From the NCBI GenBank assembly GCA_943735955.1, contig OX030960.1, positions 2,921,902 to 2,985,901 of the forward strand: a DNA stretch of 64,000 nucleotides, written 5' to 3'. The stretch comes from Piscicola geometra. Its lineage: Eukaryota; Annelida; Clitellata; Hirudinida; Piscicolidae. How positions within the stretch are numbered: the first letter of the stretch is position 1; each line of letters opens with the position of its first letter. Under the pieces are notes generated by a model, which ran no database searches, was not told the origin of the DNA, and worked only from the letters and a program-made list of their open reading frames with translations. Both the position numbers and the translations under genes were made by a program. Positions 1 through 26,475 of the stretch are shown here, one piece after another.

Positions 1-1040
1 CATTCACCATCACTTCCAGCCTCATCCCCCATCAATTGCAGATACCTCCTATTAATCCCCTTCATTACCAATATACACCCACCGAAAACCCCACATATCT
101 CTCCCCCAAAAAACCATGCACCTCCCTCATCCTCCAACCACCCACCAAACCATACAACTCCTCCACCCTCCATACACCTCCTCCACCCTCCAACCACCCA
201 CCAAACCCTCCTCCTTCATCCTCCAACCACCCACCAAACCATACACCTCCCTCCACCCTCCAACCACCCACCAAACCATACAAATCCTCCACCCTCCAAC
301 CACCCACCAAACCATACAACTCCTCCACCCTCCAACCACCCTTCATACACCTCCTCCACCCTCCAACCACCCACCAAACCCTCCTCCCTCATCCTCCAAC
401 CACCCACCAAACCATACACCTCCCTCCACTCTCCATCTACCCACCAAACCATACACCTTCCTCCACTCTCCAACCACCCACCAAACCCTCCTCCCTACAC
501 CCTCCAACCACCCACCAAACCATACACCTTCCTCCACCCTCCAACCACCCACCAAACCATACACCTTCCTCCACCCTCCAACCACCCACCAAACCATACA
601 CCTCCCTCACCCTCCACCCACCCACCAAACCATACACCTCCTCCACCCTCCAACCACCCACCAAACCATACACCTCCTCCACTCTCCAACCACCCACTAA
701 GCCATGCATCTCCCTCCACCATCCAACCACCCACCAAACCATACACCTCCTCCACCCTCCAACCACCCACCAAACCATACACCTCCTCCACCCTCCAACC
801 ACCCACTAAGCCATGCATCTCCCTCCACCATCCAACCACCCTCCAAAACCCTCCTCCCTCATCCTCCAACCACCCACCAAACTATACATCTCCCTCCACC
901 CTCCACCCACTCACCAAACCATACATCTCCCTCCACCCTCCACCCACTCACCAAACCATACATCTCCCTCCACCCTCAACCCACCCACCATACCATACAC
1001 CCCCTCCACCCTCCAACCACCCACCAAATCCTCCTCATCA
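1..1040. repeat. 36-bp C-rich minisatellite, intron of MTMR gene
   Basis: Roughly 28 head-to-tail copies of a 35-36 bp unit built on CCAACCACCCACCAAACCAT followed by ACACCTCCTCCACCCT-like sequence. The array runs up to the 5' splice site of the myotubularin active-site exon, so it is intronic for the minus-strand gene. Long open frames on both strands here are only a by-product of a unit length divisible by three. Confidence 0.95.
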
Positions 1041-1046
1041 ACCCAC

Positions 1047-5432
<4,386 letters not shown>

Positions 5433-6223
5433 CTGAACCGGATGTTTTTTGAAATAGTTTTTTAATGAAACTTGAGGTTAATGATTATATACTATTTTTA
5501 TTAATACTTTTATGAATATGCTTCACTGGTATGATCAGTGTTAAATAAAGAAGGATATTTTTTTTTTTTAAAGCAATTGCAATATAGAATTTCATTTTGA
5601 TCATAATGATTTTTTTAATACATTTTGTATAAAACATCATACTTTGGGAATTTTAATGAGATCCATTACAAACCATCATCTGATATTTCTAGTTTAAGAC
5701 TACGATCCAACTACAAACCAATATTTATTATATTTAAATATTTTAGTATGAAATCTTATGCATGAAATGCTGAATAAAAAATTTAGTTCTGAAAATGTAT
5801 ATAAATGTGAATTTAAATATGAATTTGCCATTAAATTAAATTATGAATTTTATTGCATTTAAAATATAATCTGAGACCAAGTATTGAAAACTAATTTATT
5901 TAAATACTTATCAATTTTTATACCATTATAAAATATGTATAGTTCGTTAACAAGTCCCAAAAATAAGTATATGTGAACTGGGTATGTGAATCATCAAATT
6001 TAAATTAAATCTCCCAAGAATAAAATTACAGATCATACGCATACATGCACTACAATTCGAAAGCTTCTAGATCATTCCAGCTCAAGATATAAACATATTC
6101 TTTCCTACCTTAGAACTCTTGTATTTTTGCTTTTGCGTCTTTTTTGAAATTTTCCAATATTTGTTAGAACTCACTTTGGTTTTATATTTAAACTGCGCTG
6201 GCATAAACCCTTATAGAGGCAAA

Positions 6224-15389
<9,166 letters not shown>

Positions 15390-17940
15390 GGTTCTTGTCA
15401 TTTTGTGAAGGTTTTGGTGGTTTTCTCTATGTGCGTTTAGCGGTTGTATGATGGTGACTAGTGATCAAAGGTGGTTCAGCTAGGTAGAATTGAGAAGGTT
15501 TTTTTAAATATATTTTTGATTAAAAAAAGAAGTATTTACTTACAAGTCCAGACTGATGTAGTGTGAGAACTATTGTAGATTTGTCAAATGGCTAAACTAG
15601 TTTGCACGCTTGCATGTAAAAAACAATTTCTTGTAGCTTTCGTTTGTTTTTGTTTGTTCTCTATGAGTGTTATGTTTGATATTCTCTTGATCTCTCACAA
15701 ACTCGGTTCTTGCGTTGTCTTTTCGACTAAACACTGCACTGTAATGAGACTGGTGACGCTTACCCGTTCCTTACCATTACCATATATTGTTCACCTCTTG
15801 CAAAATGATGTTGGCATTTCTATAAGATTTTTTGCTTATTCTCTGACATTTCAAACGTTTAGTCTTCCGCACCCAATCCTCGGTATTCAACGTATTCAAA
15901 CAGTGTGACCTCATTATATTTGTATATTAACTTGGATGCTTGTTGCGACTAGATATTGTCAACTTGTGCCATTATTGTCGTAGGTGCTTGCAAATCAAAA
16001 GGCATCCATGTTAATCCATTATTCTCAGGATATAGTGGTTTGTATTTCTCATTGTTAATGCATGTCAGGCACCAGTTCTTTCTAGTCCTTGCTTCCAACC
16101 TTGTCTCATAATCTCCCATCCACTCTTCTCCAAGCTTGTCATTCCGGTTTGCACCTTATTCAACTTCGTTTCATGCTTCACACCAAACATAATTATCCAT
16201 CACGTGAAACGTCCCTTCGAGCTTTAAGCTTTTGTGAGACTGGCATTGAAGATATGATCTCCAAATTCTGTCCAACTCTACCACCACACCAAGGCACTGG
16301 TATGGTGTAGTAGTTCATTAAAGACAACAAATGGAGACATGAAACACTTCATTCTTAATCACTTATGCGTGGAGGGGATGACGACTGCAATACGAATCAG
16401 CAACTACACTATGCGCGGTGAATTGATGATTTACAGCCAATAAAGTTCTAGTTATAATTGCATTTACGAGACAATTTGAAAAGATTTAATTAATTTAATT
16501 GTTATTACTAATTGATTTAGGAATACGTCACGGCTAAAAAATTCTTATTCATTCTTTTAGATGAGACGATCGTCATTCACATGCACACTCACTCGCACAC
16601 ACAACTAGATTATGTCGATCGAGAAATCATAGATGGAGTGAAGAGGCGTTGAAAATGAATGAATGAATGAATGCAAACAAATACCTCGGAAGCATGGAAA
16701 TCAAATAGAAGTTGCATGAAGACGAGACGTTCACAGATTGCCGGTATAGTAACGAAGAGAAACGAATAAAGAAGGAAAAGTTGCAAAATGAGGCGTGTGC
16801 CAAAGCTCCGATCGATTAACCGCACAAGTTTTCGCCAAACTCGCTAGATAATACTAATTTAATTTGATTGGTCGACCGTCCTATAGGCCTGATTAACGAC
16901 TGCCGAATATGGAGAATGATAATGAGAACCACGAAAACATGGAGACTTGCACCATCACCAATGCATGGCGGATGATGAGATCACACATTCTACGCAGAAA
17001 AAGAATTCCGTTGCGCTTGTAAGCAGCGGCAAGTTCAGTATGCCACGCTGGGTGAAACATGGCAGTGGATAGGTGCTCTTGCCGGTCGAGCAGGCAGTAT
17101 TTCGAGGCCTTCCAATGCAAGATGCTTCATTAAATGGCAAAGACTTCCCTCAGGCCATCATCAAGCATCGAATGCATCGTTAACACTCATGAAAAACATA
17201 TTATTGATCGATTAATGAACAGCAATCATTTGGTTTATACGTATTTAAGTTTTAATTTAAATAGCAATTAATTGGTTTATACGAATTTAAGTTTTAATTT
17301 GAATAGTAATTAATCATAAACATCGTTCGCATAACCTCGTTCTGAAACCTTTAATTAATTAATCTTCTACAAAAGCTTCATCGTCATTCACTCACCTAAT
17401 TAAATCACCAGTTTCAACATCTACCACCACCACCCCACCACCACCACCATCATCAACATCATCATCAAAACCGGCCATGAACACTCTTCCATCATTTGTT
17501 CTCTCCTTCCACATCCTTGACCACATCCTCGTTGCCATCAGCTTGAATGGATGGAGGAAAGCATTATTGAATGAATGGAGGAATAATCAATGCAAAAATC
17601 AAAAAATTAACATTCTCACTGTCCAGGCATTCCCTCAAAAAACCTAAGACAATTAAAGCACCCCAAAACCATCTACACCTCAATTCAACCACCTCAAAGC
17701 AGTAAAAGCCACAACAACCCATCACCCACCTCTCAATCCGTAACTCAAGTAAACACCAACCAAGCATGCTCCTCTCCCATTAGAGATCCTTACACTAAAT
17801 ACCAACCCCTCTGCTCCTCATCCACTCCAACCACCACCCTTTGGAGCACCTTCCACATGACTCCAATCCCCCTAGGATAACTGGAGCATAAAACACTACC
17901 AACTACCTCCCACACGACTAACTACCCACTCTCCCCCCCA
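15390..17940. other. Intergenic region between convergent SLC5A and 14-3-3 genes
   Basis: About 2.5 kb AT-rich sequence. Open frames up to 106 codons (15588-15908) show no family motif and no consistent splice structure. The right third probably holds the 14-3-3 3' UTR. Apart from short CCACCACCA and CATCATC runs near 17420-17470, I see nothing definable. Confidence 0.6.
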
Positions 17941-19285
17941 CTACACTAGGGTACCTTCAGCATTGGCGTCTGACGACCACAGGGTGAGGTTGTCCCTGAG
18001 GAGTTGCATGATGAGCGTCGAGTCCTTGTAGCTCTCCTCGCTCAGCGTGTCCAGTTCCGCGATGGCGTCGTCAAAGGCCGTCTTCGCCAGTCTGTGGAGA
18101 AGGGTGTTTTGGTATGTGGAAGGTAGGTGGTATTGTTGTTGAGGTCAATATGGAAAGAGTGGAAAGGTAGTTGCAAGTTTTGTTGGACTTTATTTTATGT
18201 CTAATTGTGTTGTTTTATACTCTCCATTGTACTTGGTAATTGTGGCCATTCATTATCAAGCTATACAGTACTGAATTAATAGTTGCCATCACCTGCAAGC
18301 CCTCTCAGGTGAGTTGAGGATTTCATAGTAGAAGACCGAGAAGTTGAGAGCGAGGCCGAGGCGGATGGGGTGGGTGGGTGCCAGGTCGACCATCGCCACG
18401 TCCGATGCACTCTTGTAAGCGACTAGACTGCTCTCCGCCGCCAACTTGCGGTCGTCGCCCGAAGAGAATTCTGCCTTGTAACGGTGATAGTCGCCTTTCC
18501 TGGAATAAGGATTTGAAAGGTTTGTGAAATGGAATGAGTTGTGGTATGAAGTTCAATGGAGATTATGTTTTGTGGAATAGAAATCCATTTGACAATAAAC
18601 TGACATTTTTTGGTAAAACACTTTGGACTCTCCTTGGGCATCTGGAATGAGATGGGAGTCGAGCACTTGCAAGACATTTGAGCAAATATCATTCAACTCC
18701 TTCTCAACCTTTAAATTGAATGAAGAAAACTTTCTATAGTTATAATAGATTATTATATTATAGATACAAACTTTTTAAACAGAAAATATCATTGAATATT
18801 AAATAAATAAATCAATTAATTAATTAAAAACACCTGTCACAGTAACACAAGAAATAGCTCACCAGTGAGCGGTACTTCTTGATGACTTGCATCCTGGCAT
18901 CAGTCGAACCCTTGCCCTCTTCCTTCTGCTCAATGCTGGTAATGATCCTCCAGGAGGCTCTCCTCGCGCCAATGACGTTCTTGTACGCCACCGAAAGCAG
19001 ATTACGCTCTTCCACAGTCAGGTCAGGAGTCTTCGTTGCAACCTTCTTCATGTATTCAACCATCTCTGATATGGAATTTTAAATGATCTTTAGAACGTGA
19101 AATTTTTTCTATACTTATTTAGTTTATTATAGAAAAAAAAATTGGTCTAAAAGTTAGATAGAAATAAACACGTGATGCATTTCAGTGACTGCCAATAAAT
19201 CAAGATTGTGAAACTAACCGTCATATCTTTCCGCCTGTTCTGCAAGTTTTGCCTTGTAGACATTTTCTTCACGATCGACAGCCAT
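17941..19285 (-). CDS. YWHAE-like: 14-3-3 protein, epsilon type
   Basis: A phosphoserine/threonine-binding adaptor that works as a dimer in the cytosol. Exons in gene order: 19219-19285, 18863-19065, 18605-18708, 18293-18499, 17941-18091. Phases agree and give 243 residues from ATG at 19285. Signatures are exact: [116 protein letters not shown] and [12 protein letters not shown]. The groove lysine, the two arginines and the tyrosine fall in these conserved blocks. The KGDYHRY and EILNSPE regions favour the epsilon class. The C-terminus reads SSDANAEG then TLV and stops, lacking the usual acidic tail. A GT at 18-bp range (GAAG|GTACCC) could instead splice to an unseen last exon. Confidence 0.96.
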
Positions 19286-19654
19286 TTCTTTGATGAAAAC
19301 TCACAAAGTAATGTTTTTATATTATTGATTCAATAATATTGAAGAATCAGAATTATGAAGAGAAATTTAAATAATGAATATGGACGTCACGGTTCTTTTT
19401 CCGCAAATATTAATTATTCAATACTGCGCTGACTGGTAATTTCTTTTAAACTAATTATTTCCATATTTAAAGTTATTTACTATATGACATTCTATTGCAT
19501 TAAAAATATTATTTTTTTAAAGAGTGCATGAAGAGTTAGTGAATCTTTTAATCTAAGTATTGTAATCATAGCTATCATTTTCTTTTGATAAACATTAAAA
19601 AATGTTAAGTTTTTATTTGGGTATCATTAAAAAAATTTCAACTTGTACATTCTT

Positions 19655-21220
19655 TTATCCAACTTCAAGCTTTGGTATAACATCTCCACAATTTGAGTTG
19701 ATTTTTAAATCACAAAGATGATCAGCTCTTGTAGGTCCTAGAGGATAAAATTATATAGTTTTAAAATAATAAAAACTTGAAAGTTTTTTATATATTATAA
19801 GTTATAAATTATAACCTATGTTGACAATCGCAACCTTCTTTCCTTGCTCTTTTGCCTTCACTACATACTGGAAAGAAGAATAAACCTGTGAAGAAAATTA
19901 ATTAAATATATATCATAAGTTTAAATAAACATTTAAAACATTCCTAAAAAAGTTTGAAAATAATAAAGTAAAACATCTATGAACAGACTTTTAAAATAGA
20001 AATATAAAAACAAACAAAAAATTCAAAACATTCCAAAACAAGCCTAGCCACCAAACTAACATGGAGGGAAGACCCAACGACGAGGAGAAGGTCTGATTGG
20101 TCGACGAGACACTCTGCAGCACTCATCGTCCAATGAGGCACCTCCTGCCCATAGAAGACTATGTCGCTCTTGAGAATGCCGCCACAACTCACACAAGATG
20201 GCAACTGAATGATGGTGGCAATGAGCATGATGATGAAGAAGATTAAATAGTTATTTCTTCTATAAAATTTATTGAATTAAAAGAAATATTTAATAGCTAA
20301 AGATATATAGAATTCACTTTGAATTGGCCAATCACAGCATCACTTAGGGCCACTTCTCCATTATAATCAACGTAATTGGTTGGTTTGAATTTTTCCAGCC
20401 AATCAACATTAAGGCTTTTCAACTTCTGCTGAATTATCTTTCTAGCTACTACTTCTCCACAACTTGTACATATAACCTGGTGGTTATAAAGATAAAAGTG
20501 AAGATTTTTATTAACATTTATTCTTGATTAGCAACTATAAATGAAATTAATAAAATGAAAATATAATTTGATTTCAAATCAATTTAAAACACACTGTAAA
20601 TGACACACATCATAGAGAGTGCCATGCAGTTCCAAGACGTGATGATGACCTGCCTTTTGATGTAATCTAGTGGTTATGGAAAGAAAAATGAATATTCTAT
20701 GATGCATTTTCTGCTAAATAAGTTTCAATATATGGTTTTATTTTAAAACATTAAAAAAGTTTCAAGCAATAACCTGTCAATGTTTTGAGTGATTAAATAG
20801 TTTAAAATCCCTTTTTTTTCCCATTCAGCAAATTTAACATGTGTTGCATTAGGAAATGAAGATGCAATCTTAGGAAATGAGATGTAGTTTCGAAGCCAGT
20901 ATTTTTTCCTGTTCAGTTCACATGACATGAAATCTTGAAAGGTGCAGATCGGCTTTGACTTTCGAGAATAAAGACCAGTATTTTTGGATCTGTAATCTTT
21001 AATTAATAAATTAATTTTTAATGAAAAGAAATGAAGAATAAATATAGAAACCTCGAATTCCACTTTCAGTTGAAACTCCAGCTCCTGTTATAACCAGAAG
21101 TTCTTTAGATTTTCTTATAAACTTACTCAAGGAAAAAATTTGAGTATCGTTTGGAGGAAAATATTCAGGAATGACACTGGTAGTTTTAGAATTTATAGAG
21201 CACAAGCGTTTTGCCAACAT
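19655..21220 (-). CDS. SIRT4: SIRT4, mitochondrial sirtuin
   Basis: A NAD+-dependent lipoamidase/ADP-ribosyltransferase/deacylase of the mitochondrial matrix. Exons in gene order: 21052-21220, 20774-20996, 20609-20666, 20318-20476, 20061-20204, 19816-19885, 19655-19737. Phases agree and give 301 residues, near the 314 of human SIRT4. The N-terminus (MLAKRLCSINSK) is basic and suits a mitochondrial presequence. Core motifs are present: LLVITGAGVSTESGI (NAD loop), ITQNIDRLHQKAGH, the catalytic ELHG histidine, two zinc-binding Cys pairs (CTSC and CVSC), GGILKSDIVFYGQEVP, LLLVVGSSL and VAIVNIGPTRAD. SIRT4 class is supported by the overall spacing, including HGTLYDVICTSCGE. It lies 370 bp upstream of 14-3-3 on the same strand and diverges from INSIG. 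Confidence 0.96.
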
Positions 21221-21877
21221 TTTGGTCAAGAATGAATTTCAATAAAACTAAACATTAAGAAATTATATTTTTATCAAATATTATGCAGAATTAAAATATA
21301 TGTTAAACTTTTTATTAAAAACTAAAATAAAAATCTACTTTAAATGACATTTTGAGAAGTAGGGGTCTAAGTTTAAAAATGTTGGATAACAAAATTAAAG
21401 TGAAACTTTAAATTAAACTTTTCTTTTACATACAAAATCTGTTTTAAATAGTATAGTATATAAAATTATTTCAACAAATAAATTTATTATCAATATTTTA
21501 GTTTAGAATAATTCTTTTAGTTAACAACCGAAAGTAATGTTACTAAAAATAGATCAAGCTGTTTGAATGGTGATTGGTTGAAATTCTCACGCCAGATCGA
21601 ATTGTGGTCTTACGATGAGTTCTCCTTTAACAACTGATTCAGTTGTTCATAAAGTAGACAGTCTGTAATGGTGCCTTAGTCGCTCCTGTCTTTATGAATT
21701 CAATTGAGATTTTAAAGGAAAAAAGCTTCTGTGATTCCTTAAACCATTCCGATTAAATTGTCAAACTAACTGTAATTGTAATCACAATACATCTTCAATA
21801 CATTTGTTCTTCTATTCAATTTTTAAATACTTCATTCAAAAAGATCTGCATATATTCGCATTGACAATTCTACCAAA
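21221..21877. promoter_or_regulatory. Shared SIRT4/INSIG divergent promoter region
   Basis: About 660 bp of AT-rich sequence separates the start codons of SIRT4 (minus) and INSIG (plus). No open frame of interest is present. I see no clear TATA box. It is called regulatory from position only. Confidence 0.45.
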
Positions 21878-23399
21878 ATGTCCCTACCTTCTCGCATGCT
21901 GCTCAAAAGGGGTTGTTTTTTGTTCTTGACGGGTCTTCTCTTTTCTCTTCCACTCAATCTTCTCCAAGCTCAACGACACTTCAACTTCTTTCCAGCTTTC
22001 TTCCATCAAGACGAAGTATTCAACTTTTCATCATGGTGCACCTCCATCCTATGCGGAGCCACTGCAGGTGGAGCTTCTTTGAAATCGTTTTTTATCAATC
22101 TTCCAACAATTACATGGATAAATTATTTCTAATTTTGAATAAAAACGCACCCACATACACACAAACACACACACACAATCATACCAACCCCCCCCCCCCC
22201 CACACACACACACACACACAATCATATCAACCCACAAACATTCACACACACACACAGTCATAATAGGCTTGATGTACCCATACCTGGACAAGCTGCTTTC
22301 CAAGTCACAGCAGCAAGGTCACAACTCCGACAAAGAAGACCACACTCATGAACACTGCCACCACCAGCAACTGCCGCTGCACGAGCAGACGCAAAACTAC
22401 CTCTACAACACGCCATCTCACCAGACCACAGAGTGGGCCAGTGTCATGAGATGCGTCGCAATCTTTGTTGGCATCAACCACGCCAGTGCTGTGAGTACAT
22501 CTTTTCTCAAGTTTTAAAATCATGTTTTTTATGTTTTATATTAATTTATGATTGATTTTATACATACATTATTTATTAATAACATCATCATCATCATTAT
22601 CCCCAACAACGACCACCAACACCCTTAACAGAAGATCTACTTCAACAGCAACCTCCAACTCTCACTTACCCTCCTCCTTCTCTCGATTGGCCTCTGGTAC
22701 CTCTTCGACGCCTCGAAGGCGGGCTTCATCCTCACGTCCTCAGTTGCCCTCCTCGCCAGTCTAGTCTCACACCTCCTCGTCTACCACGGATTGTACAGGT
22801 CTGTTTCGTGCATCTTATCACCATCATCATCATTATCATCATCATCAACAGTGCTGCATTAGAAATTAGTGTTTTATTTTTCATTTTATATTCATCAAAT
22901 CATTTGTTAAACTATTTTATTTAATCTTTAAATACTGACCTTTAAAATTCGAAATAACATAGAAAGAAATAAAACTTTGAATTATTTTGTACAACAACTT
23001 CTTCTTAACAACTCCTTCATCCCCTCCTCCCTCTTCCTCCCCCCTCCAGCAACTCCTACCATGACTCCTCCTACATGCGTTCTTGGCTGCCTTGCCTCTT
23101 CTTCTCTGGCAGCATCACCATTGGCAGCATCGGCAGACAACTAGCCAGGGTGATTTGCGCCGTCTGTTGATTCAAAAAAACGTATTTTTCATTTTAGGAA
23201 TAATTTTCTCTTCCTGAAATACCTTAAATGTAATTCCAATTTTTTAAAATGAGATGCTTCGATTTTAGATGAAATTTGATTTCTTCTTTATTTGAATTGC
23301 AACAAACGTTCCATTGCACCACAGTACGACGGCGCTGACTGCTGCAAAAGGCAGCACCAAGAACCCTTCCACTCCTTCGCCAAAGAACACATCGACTGA
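21878..23399 (+). CDS. INSIG: INSIG, ER sterol-sensing regulator
   Basis: Insulin-induced gene proteins sit in the ER membrane, bind oxysterol, retain SCAP-SREBP and promote HMG-CoA reductase turnover. Exons: 21878-22067, 22258-22490, 22632-22798, 23050-23149, 23325-23399. Phases agree and give 254 residues (human INSIG2 has 225). Diagnostic blocks are present: [12 protein letters not shown] in TM1, [87 protein letters not shown] and RQLAR. Between TM2 and TM3, where human INSIG has a short loop, there is an insert of roughly 35 residues rich in His and Gln ([10 protein letters not shown]). The acceptor of exon 2 is supplied by a CA microsatellite. An AATAAA at 23541 is a likely poly(A) signal. 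Confidence 0.96.
22141..22257 (+). repeat. (CA)n microsatellite ending in the INSIG exon 2 acceptor
   Basis: CA repeats interrupted by a poly-C run (about 22189-22200) end in CACACAG, the acceptor of INSIG exon 2 at 22258. Confidence 0.9.
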
Positions 23400-23876
23400 G
23401 CGACATTGCCTCCACTTCTTTCATTCTTTGGACCATTACTTATAAACTATAAGTTATAAGTTGTAGTTATAACTATAAGTTGTAGTATAGCCCATACTGT
23501 ATAGGTTCAACTTGACACATTTTTATTTAATTAAATAATCAATAAACCCTCTCTTCCTGGTCATTCATTCATCAATATCATCACCTTTGAATCTCCGGTC
23601 TGCTTGAGGTAGAGACTATTATACACTATAATAGAGTGCCATTTAGGAATTAGCGGTGTGGGTTTCTCAATAAACAATTTCAAGTTTCAATCATTATTTA
23701 CGTGTTTAAACAAATAAAATAAATAAAGGCTTTTGGGGAATTATTTAAACAATGACCATGCCATGGCGAGGCTTCAGAGAGAGCTTTTTGTAAATGTCAT
23801 CGTTATTTTGATTCGATATAAAGCTCAATGAAGGAAACAAAGATTTTAAGATATTTTATTCAATAACTAATGCTTA
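23400..23876. other. Convergent intergenic spacer with 3' UTRs
   Basis: About 480 bp between the IN SIG stop and the stop of the minus-strand membrane protein gene. It holds a palindromic TAAACTATAAGTTATAAGTTG tract near 23443-23490 and AATAAA signals (for example 23541). No gene is visible. Confidence 0.6.
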
Positions 23877-26475
23877 TTAATAGTCTGGACTAAAGAAGGG
23901 CTCAGAAGATATGCTTTCTTTCCTGAAATTGGAAAAAGTTATTGGTTGAAGGTTTAAACTTTGAGAGGAGGTGATTGAGAACAGGGAAGCAGTACTTTGA
24001 TAAGCACTTACTTGTATTTGATGAAGGCCGTTATTATACCAAAAGACGCAAGCCAACAAAGTAATACGACCGACACGATTATCCAGTAATCTAAAAGGGT
24101 GTTGGTAATCTTGGATGAAAACCACCTTTAACTTAATATTATAACAATTTTTTTTATTTTAAACGTTTTCATCGTTTAAATTATTCATCTTGAAGAGAAT
24201 TTTTAAATACTATTTCATAGCATTTAATATATAACACACATCTTCTCACTTAGATAGCCTGGAAAAAAAAGAAAAACATTGATAAATTTTCTAGAAAAAT
24301 TGAAATTTAAAAAATAAGTTGATAGATAATGAATTACTAATAAATAAGAATTGAACAGTGCCAAAATAGGGTTGTAGGTTCACTGCATACGAAGAAAGCA
24401 GACTGCAAATATGTTAAATGCTGATTTACTATGCAGATTTATTTTTTATACAGAAAAAACGTCAATTTAGGGTTAGGTTTATATATTTATTTTCCGTAAA
24501 AATGCAATTTTAAGAAGAAATCAGCAAAGTAAATCTTTTACACAAATGCAGTCCGCTTTCTTCGTATGCAATTAACCTACATCCGCAAAAAGATGAAAGT
24601 AAATTACTTGCACAGGAAGGAACATTGATGACCTTCTTTTCTGCAGACGTTATTTGAGAAATTATAACTAAATGAGACGATCGTTTTATTATTTATATAT
24701 AACTTATCAAAAAACTTATACTTAATAAACTAATTCGATATATAGAACATAATGAAAGAACAACGGTTTATCTTGTGGCGCGTGCAATAGTTTTCCCGTT
24801 GTGCCTTCAACGAATAAACCACTTGGCCTTTCCCATCCACTTGCGAAATCTTCTCTTCTCCTAAAAAGCAGTTGGCATCCTGCAGAAGTTTTTAATAAAT
24901 TATCCTGATTTGCCATCCAATGCCAGAAAGGTTCCTCACATTTTTTGGCACATCGTCTAGAAACTGGTAGTGAGAGCACTTTTTGGTTTTTAGACACGTC
25001 TCCTTGCAATCGCCCATATTAGTCTAAAGTTTTTAAACAGATATTTTCATTATTTGCCCTTGGAGGAATTAAATTAGAAATAATTAATACGTAAAATTCG
25101 GTCAAATGTGGACGTTACAGCTTTAAAGGAGTTGAAGGCGCTCTTTAGCCTCGAGTTTGAATCTTTTGTCCATTCGTAATTACAATCTGCATAGTCGTTT
25201 GAGATGAGGCTCAGATAGTAAGGAAATGATTTAGAATTCTAAACGCCTAATCACCAGACGAACAGCGCAAACACCTGTGACGCAGAGAACACTGAACTTG
25301 GAGGCTTCCTCGTCAGGACAGGGGTGCTCCATCACCCGGCTTGTTTCCACGTCAAACATCAAGAGAGGCGGTTCGCACGTCAGTCTGGTCGTCAGTTCGA
25401 CAGGAGCTATTGGCTCTGAAGGGTGAGTATTCAGCCACTGTTTCGCTTTTTGTAGCACGCTTTAACACCTTAGAGCGCTTTTGAGTTATGAAAAGTTCTG
25501 TACAAATTAATTTGATTGATTGGTCTTTTTCGCGCATTCGATAATCGCTCCAACCGCTCAAACCTACCAGTAACTTGTATTATTTCTCCTCCCTTGCCAT
25601 CCCTCCACATCCATTTGCGGCCGTTGTCACTGAGGGCTTGCAGAATTTTCTTGGTGCCCAATTGGAAATAGTCTTCGTGGTAGGGGTCAAGTTCTCTGCA
25701 GATGTGATGTTGCATGCATGGAGATTTAGAAAGAATGTAGAATGTCCTAGATATTTAATGTGTTACCTCAAACTATTTTTAAAGGGAAAAAATTTATCAG
25801 CTAGAAAATATTTAAATTCAATTTAATGCTCATTTAACAATATAATCCACTACATACTCATCGTCATCATCATCATTATCTGTATCTGAATCATTTTCAT
25901 AAGTGTGGTGGTTGTCATGGTTGCGAGTGTGGTTGTGGTGCTTGCGAGTGTGGTGGCTGTGGTTCGAAAGGGGAAGACTTGTGTCGCCGTGGAGTGAGGC
26001 GTCACTGGTGAGAGAAACTTTGCGATCTGAGCTGATCTCGGCGTTGAGAATGAGTTTGTGGTAGGGAATTTGTAGCTTCAGAAAGTCCGTCAGACCCACA
26101 GTCCTGTGGGTTGTTGTCGCTGAGTGGCATCACTTTGAGATGATAAATGTTAGCGTACATCACTCAACTCGGGTGAATTAATTCGAATTAAAAAACCTCT
26201 CTTAAATTTAAAAACCTTCCTCACCTGATTCGCATATTGGCCAGTCTCCCGCCCTCGATAACCGACTTGCACAGAAACTCAGCGGCGCGTACGCAGCGAA
26301 CCTCCCTGTCTGGCTTGCTGAGGTAAAAGTAGCAGAATGTCTCGGTGGGCGGGCAAAAGGCCTTAAGTTCGATGTCGATGCGTGCGGAAGAGAGAGTTGC
26401 AGCGAACGAGAGGACGAGGAGGCGCAGGTAGCAGGACTCAGTGTTGGCTCCTTTCAGCAGGCTTGGTGGGCGCAT
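23877..26475 (-). CDS. Unrecognised cysteine-containing protein, probable signal peptide and C-terminal TM helix
   Basis: I do not recognise the family. Candidate exons in gene order: 26225-26475, then 26103 down to about 25855, 25568-25695, 25275-25415, 25119-25186, 24940-25023, 24879 down to about 24770, 24012-24090, 23877-23922. From ATG at 26475 the protein opens with a hydrophobic segment (YLRLLVLSFAATLSSA) that could be a signal sequence. It continues with FCPPTETFCYFYLSK, ADFLKLQIPYHKLIL-like sequence (TVGLTDFLKLQIPY), a His-rich stretch, then Cys-bearing exons including DCKETCLKTKKCSHYQF, which resembles a PAN/apple-type spacing. The penultimate exon reads as a clear helix, WIIVSVVLLCWLASFGIITA, followed by a lysine-bearing tail. 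Most junction phases fit, but the joins after exons 2 and 7 do not close. The model is therefore incomplete and some boundaries may be wrong. Confidence 0.5.

Noticed and set aside
15588..15908. 106-codon plus-strand frame between SLC5A and 14-3-3
   Set aside because: No family motif, no splice partners and unremarkable composition.
24610..24650. Small Cys-containing exon (EGHQCSFLCK) in the unrecognised membrane protein gene
   Set aside because: Its phase does not connect with the TM exon at 24012-24090 in the frame that gives the cysteines; left out until transcripts are available.
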